A stretch of DNA of 64,000 nucleotides from an uncultured Collinsella sp. (GTDB lineage: Bacteria > Actinomycetota > Coriobacteriia > Coriobacteriales > Coriobacteriaceae). The notes beneath the pieces were generated by a model, which saw only the letters and a list, made by a program, of their open reading frames with translations, did no database searches and was not told the origin of the DNA. Shown one piece after another: positions 34,856-43,249 of this stretch. The translations under genes were made by a program, and so were the position numbers. Location: the NCBI GenBank assembly GCA_900542635.1, contig UQOJ01000002.1:16068-80067 (forward strand), read 5' to 3'. The number at the start of each line of letters is the position of its first letter. Within the stretch, counting starts at the first letter, position 1.

Positions 34856-36235
34856 CTAATGCACAAACATGCGCACGAACTTGTGCTTCCAGCTTGCGTA
34901 GGGCGCATACCGAAACGGCACGTCCAGCCAAGTTGCCTTGTTCACGATACCCTTCTTGTGGCTAAACGTATCGAAGCTCTCGCGTCCATGGTACTGCCCC
35001 ATACCGCTCGCGCCCATGCCGCCAAAGCCCATATGGCTCGTAGCCAAGTGCATGATCGTGTCGTTGACACAGCCACCGCCAAAGGGCACGTAGCGCACAA
35101 AGCGTTGCTGAACCGCACGATCCTGGCTAAAGATATACAGGGCCAGCGGCGTCGGACGATCCGTAATAAACGCTTCGGCCTCGTCTAGGCTCTCAAACGT
35201 CAGCACCGGCAAGATGGGACCGAAGATCTCCTCCTGCATCACGGCGTCAGCGGGGGCCACGCCGTCCAAAATTGTCGGCTCAATCTTGAGCGAAGCCTCG
35301 CGCGCGGCACCTCCAAGCACGACCTTATCGGGATCGATCAGCCCGCGCGCACGCGCAAAATGCTTGGCGTTGACGATATGTCCGTAATCCTCATTGTCGA
35401 GTGGATGTTCGCCAAACATGCGACGGACCTCCTCCTTGATGAGGCCCAGCAGCTCGTCGTGCACGCGCGTATCGACCAGCAGGTAGTCGGGCGCCACGCA
35501 GGTCTGCCCCACGTTGAGCCATTTACCAAAGGCGATGCGCCGTGCCGCGACCTTCAAGTTTGCCGTCGCATCCACGATGCAGGGACTCTTTCCGCCCAGC
35601 TCAAGCGTCACGGGCGTAAGGTTTTTACTTGCGCGCTCCATGACGAGCTTGCCAACCGGAACGCTACCGGTAAAGAAGATCTTGTCCCAGTGCTCATCGA
35701 GCAGCGCTTCGTTCTCGGCGCGCCCGCCCTCGACAACCGTCACCAGGCGCGGATCAAATGCCTCATCACAGATTTGCCTGAGCACCGCGCTCGATGCCGG
35801 AGCATAGGCGCTCGGCTTGATGACCACGGTATTGCCCGCGGCAAGGGCGCCAGCGAGCGGCTCGAGCGTCAGCAAAAACGGATAGTTCCAGGGCGCCATG
35901 ATGAGCGTGACGCCATAGGGCACGGTTTGCGTTTTACACACGCTCACGGCGTTAGCGAGGTCGCACGGACGCAGGCGCGGACGACTCCATCGGGCCACAT
36001 GCGCAATCTGATGTCGAATCTCGGAAAGCGATGTGCCAATCTCGCACATATAGGCCTCGTCATGCGACTTTCCCAAATCGGTCTTGAGCGCATGAGCGAT
36101 ATCGGCCTCGTGGGCCCGCACCGCATCGCGTAAACTCACGAGCGCGCGACGTCGAGCATCGACATCAAACGTGGCGTGCGTCTTAAAGTGGGCGCGCTGA
36201 TCGCCGACGATGCGCGCAATTTCCTCGGTGTTCAT
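34856..36235 (-). CDS. NAD(P)-dependent aldehyde dehydrogenase (class 3-like)
   Basis: A 459-residue aldehyde dehydrogenase. Catalytic residues are Glu212 in LELGGKSP and Cys246 in NVGQTCVAPDY; PWNYPFLLTLEPLAGALAAGNTVVIKPS and IFFTGSVPVGK form the cofactor site. Length and SHMGFGGMGASGMGQYHG near the C-terminus match class 3 enzymes acting on medium-chain or aromatic aldehydes. It lies 9 bases downstream of an iron-containing alcohol dehydrogenase on the same strand, so alcohol, aldehyde and acid can be interconverted in one unit. The C-terminal basic tail may associate with membrane. Confidence 0.92.
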   Translation of the reverse strand: MNTEEIARIVGDQRAHFKTHATFDVDARRRALVSLRDAVRAHEADIAHALKTDLGKSHDEAYMCEIGTSLSEIRHQIAHVARWSRPRLRPCDLANAVSVCKTQTVPYGVTLIMAPWNYPFLLTLEPLAGALAAGNTVVIKPSAYAPASSAVLRQICDEAFDPRLVTVVEGGRAENEALLDEHWDKIFFTGSVPVGKLVMERASKNLTPVTLELGGKSPCIVDATANLKVAARRIAFGKWLNVGQTCVAPDYLLVDTRVHDELLGLIKEEVRRMFGEHPLDNEDYGHIVNAKHFARARGLIDPDKVVLGGAAREASLKIEPTILDGVAPADAVMQEEIFGPILPVLTFESLDEAEAFITDRPTPLALYIFSQDRAVQQRFVRYVPFGGGCVNDTIMHLATSHMGFGGMGASGMGQYHGRESFDTFSHKKGIVNKATWLDVPFRYAPYASWKHKFVRMFVH

Positions 36236-36244
36236 GGCACCCTC

Positions 36245-37465
36245 CTAGTTCTCGTCCTCAAACATACCACCCGCGACGACCTCGTACATATGCTCGAGCT
36301 CCGAGCGGTCCATCAAAAGTGGAACGGGGTACAGGGGATTGGCCTCGGCATCGGCATGGGCCGCCATTTGCGGAATATCGGAGCGGCGAATACCCGAGAC
36401 ATATTTGGGGATTCCCAGGGCCTCGTTCATGCGGTCGACCCAATCGATAAAGGCCTCGGCCGCAAGACTATCCTGCGCGGTAGCCGGCGTAATGCCCGCC
36501 ATGCGAGCAAGATCGGCAAGCTTGGGGGCGGCGGCGTCACCATAAGCGCGAAGCATGTGCGGCAGGATGATCGCGTTGGCCAAACCGTGCGGAATTCCGT
36601 ATCGGCCGCCCAGACTGTGCGCGATGGCATGCACATATCCGACATAGGAGCGGGTAAACGCAACGCCCGCCTTATACGCCGCCGAAAGCATATTGCGACG
36701 AGCGCGCATGTCGTCACCATGCTCATAGGCCTCGAGCAAATTGTCGTGGATAAGCTGCACCGCCTGTCGCGCCATCTTGCGCGTATAGGGCGTGGTGCTT
36801 CGCCCGATAAAGGCCTCAACGGCATGCGTCAGGGCGTCCATGCCCGTCTGCCCCGTAATGGAAGCGGGCAAGCCGCACGTAAACTCGGGGTCGTGGACTG
36901 CAAAACGCGGGATGAGCACAAAGTCGTTAATGGGGTATTTGTAGTGCGTCCCGTCATCGGTAATTACCGCCGCAAGCGTGACTTCGCTTCCCGTACCGGC
37001 GGTAGTGGGAACGGCGATGAGCAGCGGCAGGCGACGATGAATCCGCAGCAGGCCGCGCATCTTGTTGATGGGCTTGTTTGGCTGCGCAATGCGTGCGCCC
37101 ACGCCCTTGGCACAGTCCATGGCCGAGCCACCGCCAAAGCCGATAATGGCCTGGCAGGCGCTCTCTCGATACAGGGACGCCGCTTCTTCCACGTTTGAAA
37201 CCGTGGGGTTTGCACGCGTTTCGACATAGACCGTAACGCCAATCCCCCTGCATGCGAGCGCCGTCTCGAGCGGTGCCGTGAGCCCCAGACGGGCAATGCC
37301 GGGATCCGTCACGATAAGGACCTTCTGGATCGAGCGCTTTTGAAGCACCGCGGGCACATCCTCGGCATGCTCTAAAATGCGCGGCTCGGTATAGGGCAGG
37401 ATCGGCAATGCAATGCGAAAAACCGTCTGATATGTTCGGCACCAGGCACGACGGGCTAGATGCAT
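36245..37465 (-). CDS. Iron-containing alcohol dehydrogenase
   Basis: A 406-residue group III alcohol dehydrogenase: GFGGGSAMDCAKG (nucleotide binding), VPTTAGTGSEVT, DPEFTCGLPASITGQTGMDALTHAVEAF and HAIAHSLGGRYGIPHGLANAIILPH, which contain the metal-binding Asp and His residues. It likely reduces aldehydes or oxidises alcohols with NAD(P)H. GGAAACTCC-type spacing upstream is modest. It is first in a two-gene operon with the aldehyde dehydrogenase. A TGTTGA/TCAACA palindrome is positioned 19-34 bases before its start. Confidence 0.92.
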   Translation of the reverse strand: MHLARRAWCRTYQTVFRIALPILPYTEPRILEHAEDVPAVLQKRSIQKVLIVTDPGIARLGLTAPLETALACRGIGVTVYVETRANPTVSNVEEAASLYRESACQAIIGFGGGSAMDCAKGVGARIAQPNKPINKMRGLLRIHRRLPLLIAVPTTAGTGSEVTLAAVITDDGTHYKYPINDFVLIPRFAVHDPEFTCGLPASITGQTGMDALTHAVEAFIGRSTTPYTRKMARQAVQLIHDNLLEAYEHGDDMRARRNMLSAAYKAGVAFTRSYVGYVHAIAHSLGGRYGIPHGLANAIILPHMLRAYGDAAAPKLADLARMAGITPATAQDSLAAEAFIDWVDRMNEALGIPKYVSGIRRSDIPQMAAHADAEANPLYPVPLLMDRSELEHMYEVVAGGMFEDEN

Positions 37466-37483
37466 AAAGGAAACTCCTTCATT

Positions 37484-37499
37484 TGTTGATAGGTCAACA
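37484..37499. promoter_or_regulatory. Candidate operator of the alcohol/aldehyde dehydrogenase operon
   Basis: TGTTGA-TAGG-TCAACA is a perfect 6-4-6 palindrome immediately upstream of the alcohol dehydrogenase gene. A similar half-site ATCAATCAACA lies about 60 bp further away near 37555. Confidence 0.4.
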
Positions 37500-37721
37500 T
37501 TTGCTCGCCCGATTGTACTCAGCGGCGGTCAAAGACGGCCTGCCAATCGTTAATCAATCAACATCTTCATATCTCAAAATTGTTTTATTAAAAATCATTC
37601 CTAATAGGCTTCACATTTGGTTGCATTTATGGATAATAGAACTCGTCAAGACGCACGTCCGGAGAGGGCCCTTACGGGACCGGACGAGCGCACAATCGCC
37701 ATCGATCGAAAGGATCGAATC

Positions 37722-38282
37722 ATGAAGTTTGTTTGTCCCGTTTGCGGTTATGTGGAAGAGTTCGACGGCGACCAGCTGCCCGAGGACTTCAAGTGCCCCC
37801 AGTGCGGCGTTCCCGGTTCTCGTTTCCTGAAGCAGGAGGAGGGCCAGCTCGAGTGGGCTGCCGAGCACGTCGTGGGCGTCGCCAAGATGGAGGGCGTCTC
37901 CGAGGACATCGTTGCCGACCTGCGCGCCAACTTTGAGGGCGAGTGCTCCGAGGTCGGTATGTACCTGGCCATGGCTCGCGTCGCTCATCGCGAGGGTTAC
38001 CCCGAGATCGGCCTGTACTGGGAGAAGGCTGCCCACGAGGAGGCCGAGCACGCCGCTAAGTTCGCCGAGCTCCTGGGCGAGGTCGTGACCGACTCCACCA
38101 AGAAGAACCTCGAGATGCGCGTTGAGGCCGAGAACGGCGCCACCGCCGGCAAGACCGATCTTGCCAAGCGCGCCAAGGCCGCTGGCCTCGATGCCATCCA
38201 CGATACCGTGCACGAGATGGCTCGCGACGAGGCCCGCCACGGCAAGGCTTTCGCCGGCCTGCTCAAGCGCTACTTTGGCTAA
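37722..38282 (+). CDS. Reverse rubrerythrin (N-terminal rubredoxin, C-terminal diiron domain)
   Basis: A 186-residue protein with a rubredoxin-like Fe(Cys)4 site at the N-terminus (CPVCG and CPQCG, Cys 5, 8, 25, 28) and a ferritin-like diiron domain after it ([47 protein letters not shown]). This order defines reverse rubrerythrins, which reduce hydrogen peroxide and protect anaerobes. GAAAGGA lies before the ATG at 37722; the longer frame from 37617 has no ribosome site. A strong terminator follows, so it is probably monocistronic. Codon use is highly biased, as in abundant proteins. Confidence 0.93.
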   Translation: MKFVCPVCGYVEEFDGDQLPEDFKCPQCGVPGSRFLKQEEGQLEWAAEHVVGVAKMEGVSEDIVADLRANFEGECSEVGMYLAMARVAHREGYPEIGLYWEKAAHEEAEHAAKFAELLGEVVTDSTKKNLEMRVEAENGATAGKTDLAKRAKAAGLDAIHDTVHEMARDEARHGKAFAGLLKRYFG

Positions 38283-38315
38283 GCCAGACGCCTGAGAGAC
38301 AATCTCTAGCTCGAT

Positions 38316-38346
38316 AAGGCCCGGACCGCACTGTTCGGGCCTTTTT
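38316..38346 (+). terminator. Terminator after reverse rubrerythrin
   Basis: AAGGCCCG (38316-38323) pairs with CGGGCCTT (38336-38343), followed by TTT. Confidence 0.8.
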
Positions 38347-38411
38347 GTGTCTCGAGGACTCGTTAACGCCCTGAAATAGGACCGCCTTCGGCATCGGTTT
38401 CTCGTCAAAAA

Positions 38412-38534
38412 CTAAGTGAGTAGACTTTTTGGAACTTGCCGAGCACGCCATCCATATTGCTTTATAAAGCCGCAGCTAAATGACTTGTTGCAAAACGGCC
38501 TGGTCGCCAAAGCGCCAAAAGTCTACTCACTTAG
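38412..38534 (+). repeat. 123-bp inverted-repeat element, copy 2
   Basis: Same ends and length as copy 1; gapless alignment to copy 3 differs at 22 of 123 positions by my count (about 82% identical). The right end lies inside the 3' end of the minus-strand nuclease-like gene and provides its last codons and stop. Confidence 0.88.
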
Positions 38535-39656
38535 AACCGCAGCCGTCCACGATCGAGCTGTTTTGCGTCTAACGGTCATCTTTCCGTCGATTACTCCCAA
38601 TTTTGTCCAGTCAACGAATAGTTCAGACCGGAGTAATGTCTCAGCCCTTTGCTCATCTGAGCTTTTATCACGATATTCAGCATCGAGCATCCTGCATACG
38701 GCCTTAACGACGGCGCGGAATCTATCCTCATCGGATATCTGTCTGTGTGTCAGGAGAAGTACATCATAGCCCATAGCCTGAAGGGCCGTCATGCGGTCAG
38801 CGTCACGCAAGCCATCCCCTGCGCGTCCGTGCGAGGCCTTTCCCTGACATTCAATGGCCACCTGTCGCCTGCCGTCCGGCGAAGACAGAAGTAGATCGAT
38901 ATACACACGGGACTTTCCCACAATCGCTCGAGCACTTGTGCTTAACGTCACTTCGACATTGAGCTCTATGCCGCAAAAACCTTCGCCTCCCAGGGCTCGC
39001 GGCAGTCCAAGCAACAAATACGCCTCGACCTCAAAAGGCGACGCGGCACCCAATGGAACGAGTTGCGATACCGCCATAAATCTATTGCCGTAACGCATCC
39101 CGCAAACATCTGAACAAAAACGGTCAAGGTCTCCGCCCAAAACCAAAGCGTCTCGACGCCATAAATTTGAGGCGGTGCCGTCCTCGGACGGGCAGCGCAC
39201 CCAACCGACCGTTGTCGAAATCGCGCCCGAATCAATTGCACGCGAAAGCTCCGCCTCAAGTGCCGCCGGCAGGGCACACACCGCAAACAAGCCACACATC
39301 TCCGCCAATACCAAAAGAAGCTGAAGATCCGTCAGATGCCGCGACATGATGAATGTCGTCAGTAGAGGAGACGTAACCAAAAACCCATGCTCCGTTTCCA
39401 GCACGGATTCCCTGGGGAGCTCACCAAGAAACAGCCGCTGCCTAATGCTGGCAGGACAAGTCCGTTTGTTTCTCGTCCGAACCAATGTATACAACGGAAA
39501 ACCGAGCGCGACCGCAGCCGTCGGGTTGCGGGCGAGATCATATCGCTGCCGGTCTTCTTCCGGTCGTGGAAGCGGCGGACACAAAGCGCGGACTTGAGGA
39601 GGCAAACGCCAGTACCTAAAAGCTGATATGTCACAAAGTAGATCCTTCATAGGCAC
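38523..39656 (-). CDS. AbiEi-like/VSR-like (DUF559-type) nuclease-domain protein
   Basis: A 377-residue protein. The N-terminal half has the feel of AbiEi-type antitoxin folds (TEHGFLVTSPLLTTFIMSRHLTDLQLLLVLAEM). The C-terminal region shows a VSR/DUF559 nuclease pattern: Asp254 in VYIDLLL, Glu269 and Gln271 in VAIECQG, His276, then D-x-x-R-x-x-x-L-x-x-x-G-Y-x-V-L-x-x-T. It may cut DNA, but the target is unknown. It starts at GTG 39656 or ATG 39650. It is bracketed by two 123-bp repeat elements, and the last codons (L-S-E-stop) lie within one of them. Similar genes are common in Coriobacteria genomes by my recollection. Confidence 0.65.
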   Translation of the reverse strand: MPMKDLLCDISAFRYWRLPPQVRALCPPLPRPEEDRQRYDLARNPTAAVALGFPLYTLVRTRNKRTCPASIRQRLFLGELPRESVLETEHGFLVTSPLLTTFIMSRHLTDLQLLLVLAEMCGLFAVCALPAALEAELSRAIDSGAISTTVGWVRCPSEDGTASNLWRRDALVLGGDLDRFCSDVCGMRYGNRFMAVSQLVPLGAASPFEVEAYLLLGLPRALGGEGFCGIELNVEVTLSTSARAIVGKSRVYIDLLLSSPDGRRQVAIECQGKASHGRAGDGLRDADRMTALQAMGYDVLLLTHRQISDEDRFRAVVKAVCRMLDAEYRDKSSDEQRAETLLRSELFVDWTKLGVIDGKMTVRRKTARSWTAAVLSE

Positions 39657-39733
39657 AGGAAAACACGAATTTCAACCCAATCAGTCACGCATTGGCGCGA
39701 ACGCAGCAAAAATGGCGCCGAACGGACTGCCAA

Positions 39734-39799
39734 GTTTTCAACAGCCCTCCCCAACTGGCCAAAAGCTTGCCGAGAGCTGGACGAAACCCTGTTGAAAAC
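39734..39799. repeat. 11-bp inverted repeat followed by a T-run, next to element copy 3
   Basis: GTTTTCAACAG (39734-39744) and CTGTTGAAAAC (39789-39799) are perfect complements 44 bases apart; the spacer contains an AAGCTT-centred inner palindrome. CCCCATTTTTTT follows on the plus strand. It lies in the 175-bp gap between the nuclease-like gene and element copy 3, where no gene is evident. Confidence 0.5.
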
Positions 39800-39831
39800 C
39801 CCATTTTTTTCTCATGTAGAAGCTTTGCGCG

Positions 39832-39954
39832 GCAAGTGAGTAGACTTTTTTGAACATCCCGAGCAGGCCGGTCATCCTGCTTTTCAAAACCGCAGGTAGA
39901 TAGCTTGTTACAAAACTGCCTGGTCGCCAAAGTGCTAAAAGTCTACTCACTTAG
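39832..39954 (+). repeat. 123-bp inverted-repeat element, copy 3
   Basis: Ends GCAAGTGAGTAGACTTTTT and the reverse complement of CTAAGTGAGTAGACTTTT; two changes at the outer left end. The orientation is the same as copies 1 and 2. The right end overlaps the 3' end of pdxR on the minus strand. Confidence 0.88.
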
Positions 39955-41382
39955 ATTGCAGAGCGCCCCCATTAGCTGCAATTCCAAGGTATTAAGCACT
40001 TTTGGACTCAGATCATCATACTGAACAAGAATTTGACTTGAGTTTTCAGGGACAGATGCGCCATCGGCACACCAATAACAGTCACTGATATCGATAAACG
40101 GGATACTCGAGCGCGTGAGGGCCCGTGCAAAAGTGCTTCCGCCCGTTCTACGCTCCGCAACCACGATACAGTAAAGGCCCGCGTCTGCATGCTCGATCGA
40201 GACTTCCCCTGCCGGAAATGCCTTCCGTACAAGCGCCACTAGGCCATCACGCGCCTCGCGGGCACGAACGCGCACGCGGTTCACATGACGCTCGTAATCA
40301 CCCGATTCCAGCAAGCGAGCCAATGCAACTTGATCTATGGAGCTAACCGACGAGGCGTAAAAACCAAGGTCGCGCCTAAACCGCTCCATCAGCTCGTCGG
40401 GCAACACCATGTACGCTAGGCGCAACGCCGAAGACAGGCTCTTCGAAAACGTGTTGGTGTATATAACCGACTGGGCGGCATCGATCGACGCGAGCGCGGG
40501 AATCGGCTTCCCGGCAAGGCGAAACTCACAATCAAAGTCATCTTCGATGAGATACCGACCTGGTCGCTCGGCGGCCCAGCTCAGAAGCGCATAGCGCCGC
40601 GCAATGCTCGTCACAAGGCCAGTCGGATACTGATGGGACGGCATCAGGTGAAGGACATCGGTCCCGCTTTTCTGCAGAGTGCTCAAGTCCACGCCCTCAT
40701 CATCCAACGGGATATGTCGAACTTTGCAGCCCATAGCCTGATAGATGCGCGTCAGGCGCAAATAGCCCGGGTCCTCAACGGCATACACCTTGTCAGCGCC
40801 AAGCAACTGAACCAACATGGTATCGAGCAGCTGGGCGCCTGCACCGATAACAATGTTGTTGGGATCGACATTCATGCCCCTCGTCCCACGCAGATGGTGA
40901 GCAATTGCGCGTCGCAGCCGAGCGGTGCCCTGCGCCGGTGCGGGCGAAAAGATTTCGCGCTCATCTTCGGATGCCAGCGTCGCCCGTAGTGCGCTTTGCC
41001 AAAGCCGCGCCGCCTCCAAAGCGGAAGGAGAAAGTGCATCGAATCGCTCGACCTGTCCGTTGACATCATGCGCGCTGGGACCCGCAGAGGCGGCATCTCG
41101 GTCGATGCCCTCCGCAGCCGAAGCCAAAACCGGTGCATCCGGAAGCCTGCAAGCGTAGTAGCCACGCCGCGGCTTTGAGCAAATATAACCCTCGGCAAGT
41201 AACTGGCTATATGCATTCTCGATAGTAATGACGCTGATTCCCAGATGACTGGCAAAGGCACGCTTAGACGGCAGATGCTCCCCCGCCGCAATACGTCCAG
41301 CAACAATATCATCTCGAATTTGCTGGTAAACATACTCATAAAGCGATGCTTCGCCGCGTTTTTCCAAATTGTAGTCAAGCAT
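39943..41382 (-). CDS. pdxR: MocR/GntR-type PLP-dependent regulator of pyridoxal phosphate synthesis
   Basis: A 479-residue protein. Residues 5-75 form a GntR winged helix (EYVYQQIRDDIVAGRIAAGEHLPSKRAFASHLGISVITIENAYSQLLAEGYI) and the rest a fold type I aminotransferase domain with DPGYLRLTRIYQAMG, HLMPSHQYPTG, IEDDFDCEFR and the PLP-lysine region YTNTFSKSLSSALRLAYMVLP. It is divergent from pdxST, the arrangement of PdxR activators that sense PLP. AGGTGG precedes the ATG at 41382. The final residues L-S-E and the stop are encoded by the end of a 123-bp repeat element. Confidence 0.9.
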   Translation of the reverse strand: MLDYNLEKRGEASLYEYVYQQIRDDIVAGRIAAGEHLPSKRAFASHLGISVITIENAYSQLLAEGYICSKPRRGYYACRLPDAPVLASAAEGIDRDAASAGPSAHDVNGQVERFDALSPSALEAARLWQSALRATLASEDEREIFSPAPAQGTARLRRAIAHHLRGTRGMNVDPNNIVIGAGAQLLDTMLVQLLGADKVYAVEDPGYLRLTRIYQAMGCKVRHIPLDDEGVDLSTLQKSGTDVLHLMPSHQYPTGLVTSIARRYALLSWAAERPGRYLIEDDFDCEFRLAGKPIPALASIDAAQSVIYTNTFSKSLSSALRLAYMVLPDELMERFRRDLGFYASSVSSIDQVALARLLESGDYERHVNRVRVRAREARDGLVALVRKAFPAGEVSIEHADAGLYCIVVAERRTGGSTFARALTRSSIPFIDISDCYWCADGASVPENSSQILVQYDDLSPKVLNTLELQLMGALCNLSE

Positions 41383-41527
41383 GAGTTTACCACCTGACCT
41401 TATCGAGCTGTTCAATCTGGTATTAAGTTGACCTTATTATTATCTCGAAAACTGAGTATTTTGCCATACCCAGCTCCCCGATAGGATGTTCCGTCAAGCA
41501 ATGCACATGCCAACCAAGGGAGCAACC
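41383..41527. promoter_or_regulatory. pdxR-pdxS divergent promoter region
   Basis: The 145-bp divergent region is A+T-rich. CTGGTAT (near 41415) and ATACCCAG (near 41467) form an imperfect inverted pair that may be PdxR boxes; TAGGAT near 41480 is a -10-like hexamer toward pdxS. AGGGAG lies before the pdxS start. Confidence 0.35.
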
Positions 41528-42418
41528 ATGGCAGAACAGACCAGCCAGGCTGATCGCGTCAAACTCAATCGCGAACTCGCGCAGATGCTCAAGGGCGGCG
41601 TCATCATGGACGTCACCACGCCCGAGCAGGCACGCATCGCCGAGGAGGCAGGCGCCTGCGCCGTCATGGCTCTCGAGCGCATCCCGGCCGACATCCGTGC
41701 CGCAGGCGGCGTCTCGCGCATGAGCGACCCCAAGATGATCAAGGGCATCCAGGAGGCCGTCTCCATCCCCGTCATGGCCAAGTGCCGCATCGGTCACATC
41801 GTCGAGGCGCAGGTCCTGCAGGCCATCGAGATCGATTACATCGACGAGTCCGAGGTTCTCTCCCCTGCCGATGATGTCTATCACATCGACAAGACCCAGT
41901 TTGACGTGCCGTTTGTCTGCGGCGCCCGTGATCTGGGCGAGGCGCTGCGCCGTGTTGCCGAAGGCGCCACGATGATTCGCACCAAGGGTGAGCCGGGTAC
42001 GGGCGACGTCGTTCAGGCCGTGCGTCACATGCGCAAAATCCAAAAGCAGATCCGCGACGTAGTTGCCCTGCGCGACGACGAGCTCTTTGAGGCAGCCAAG
42101 CAACTGCAGGTTCCGGTCGAGCTGGTGCGCGAGGTCCATGCCACGGGTAAGCTTCCCGTCGTGAACTTTGCCGCTGGCGGCGTAGCGACCCCCGCCGACG
42201 CCGCGCTGATGATGCAGCTGGGTGCCGAGGGCGTCTTTGTCGGCTCGGGCATCTTTAAGAGCGGCGACCCCGCCAAGCGCGCCGCCGCCATCGTCAAGGC
42301 CGTGGCAAACTTCACCGATGCCAAGCTCATCGCCGAGCTTTCGGAGGACCTGGGCGAGGCCATGGTGGGCATCAACGCCGACGAAATCGAGATCATCATG
42401 GAGGAACGCGGGCGCTAG
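41528..42418 (+). CDS. pdxS: Pyridoxal 5'-phosphate synthase, synthase subunit
   Basis: A 296-residue PdxS, near the family's usual 294. Hallmarks are [76 protein letters not shown], and later [32 protein letters not shown]. It forms PLP from ribose 5-phosphate, glyceraldehyde 3-phosphate and ammonia from PdxT. The start at ATG 41528 follows AAGGGAG; the longer frame from 41486 is not supported. pdxT follows 20 bases downstream. Confidence 0.97.
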   Translation: MAEQTSQADRVKLNRELAQMLKGGVIMDVTTPEQARIAEEAGACAVMALERIPADIRAAGGVSRMSDPKMIKGIQEAVSIPVMAKCRIGHIVEAQVLQAIEIDYIDESEVLSPADDVYHIDKTQFDVPFVCGARDLGEALRRVAEGATMIRTKGEPGTGDVVQAVRHMRKIQKQIRDVVALRDDELFEAAKQLQVPVELVREVHATGKLPVVNFAAGGVATPADAALMMQLGAEGVFVGSGIFKSGDPAKRAAAIVKAVANFTDAKLIAELSEDLGEAMVGINADEIEIIMEERGR

Positions 42419-42438
42419 TCCAGCAGAAAGGATCGCAC

Positions 42439-43026
42439 ATGAGCGATTATGCAGACCAGACGGTCGCCGTGCTGGCGGTCCAAGGTGCTTTTGCCGAGCA
42501 CGAGGCAAGACTATCCGAGCTGGGCGCACGTTGTATTGAGCTGAGGCAGGCGGCTGATTTGAAGCAGGACTTTGACCGTCTGGTACTTCCCGGCGGCGAG
42601 TCTACCGTTCAAGGGAAGCTGCTTGATGAGTTGGACATGCTCGAGGAGCTTCGCACCCACATTGTTGAAGGCATGCCCGTCCTTGGCACCTGCGCCGGCT
42701 TGATTCTATTGGCGCGCGATCTTGCCGCACACGACGATAAGGGAACGCCGCGCCTAGCAACCATGAACGTACTCGTTGAGCGCAACGCTTATGGCAGACA
42801 GCTCGGCAGTTTTCGCACCAAGGGCCAGGTGTCCGGCATCGACGGTGAAGTGCCATTAACATTTATCCGTGCACCCCGCATCGTCGAAGTGCACGGCAAT
42901 GCCAAGGCCTTAGCGAAAGTCGACGGCCGTATCGTCGCCGCCCGTCAGGGCAACCAGCTCGGCGTAACCTTCCACCCCGAGCTCGACGACGACACGCGCC
43001 TCCACGAGCTCTTCCTCCAAATGTAG
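42439..43026 (+). CDS. pdxT: Pyridoxal 5'-phosphate synthase, glutaminase subunit
   Basis: A 195-residue class I glutamine amidotransferase. VAVLAVQGAFAEHEARL starts the domain, LPGGEST is the oxyanion region, the nucleophile Cys is in LGTCAGLILLA, and the His-Glu pair is in VTFHPELDDDTRLHELFL. It supplies ammonia to PdxS in a 12+12 complex. AAAGGA lies before the ATG. A 100-bp palindromic element follows 80 bases downstream. Confidence 0.96.
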   Translation: MSDYADQTVAVLAVQGAFAEHEARLSELGARCIELRQAADLKQDFDRLVLPGGESTVQGKLLDELDMLEELRTHIVEGMPVLGTCAGLILLARDLAAHDDKGTPRLATMNVLVERNAYGRQLGSFRTKGQVSGIDGEVPLTFIRAPRIVEVHGNAKALAKVDGRIVAARQGNQLGVTFHPELDDDTRLHELFLQM

Positions 43027-43107
43027 GCAGAAAACAAACGAGCGTGGATTTTCGGACGCATAGCAAATGATCCCTTGGGGATGCCGATGTTTTGGTACCG
43101 ACAGCGA

Positions 43108-43207
43108 GCGCCCACCAGAGCGAACAAATTGACATGAAAAGAGGACGGCATAGACCTTCTGGTCATGCCGTCCTCTTTGAATGACAAGTTGTCACTCTGG
43201 TGGGCGC
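43108..43207. repeat. 100-bp nested palindromic element after pdxT
   Basis: The outer arms GCGCCCACCAGAG (43108-43120) and CTCTGGTGGGCGC (43195-43207) are perfect. The inner hairpin pairs AAAGAGGACGGCAT (43138-43151) with ATGCCGTCCTCTTT (43165-43178), with GACC/GGTC inside. The two flanks between (ACAAATTGACAT and ATGACAAGTTGT) are nearly complementary. The whole would fold into one long hairpin. No coding potential is evident. Confidence 0.7.
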
Positions 43208-43220
43208 GCAGCGTCAACTA

Positions 43221-43247
43221 GTTACGCGGTTCGTAGAACCGCGTAAC
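43221..43247 (-). repeat. 12-bp perfect hairpin just after the RGG-protein stop codon
   Basis: GTTACGCGGTTC (43221-43232) and GAACCGCGTAAC (43236-43247) pair around a 3-base loop, 2 bases beyond the stop of the minus-strand gene. No U-run follows, so it is an mRNA 3' stabiliser or pause hairpin rather than a standard terminator. Confidence 0.55.
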
Positions 43248-43249
43248 CC

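Noticed and set aside
34653..34931. 92-codon minus-strand frame overlapping the aldehyde dehydrogenase end
   Set aside because: It runs through the terminator hairpin and lacks a ribosome site; the 27-codon frame in another register is better supported.
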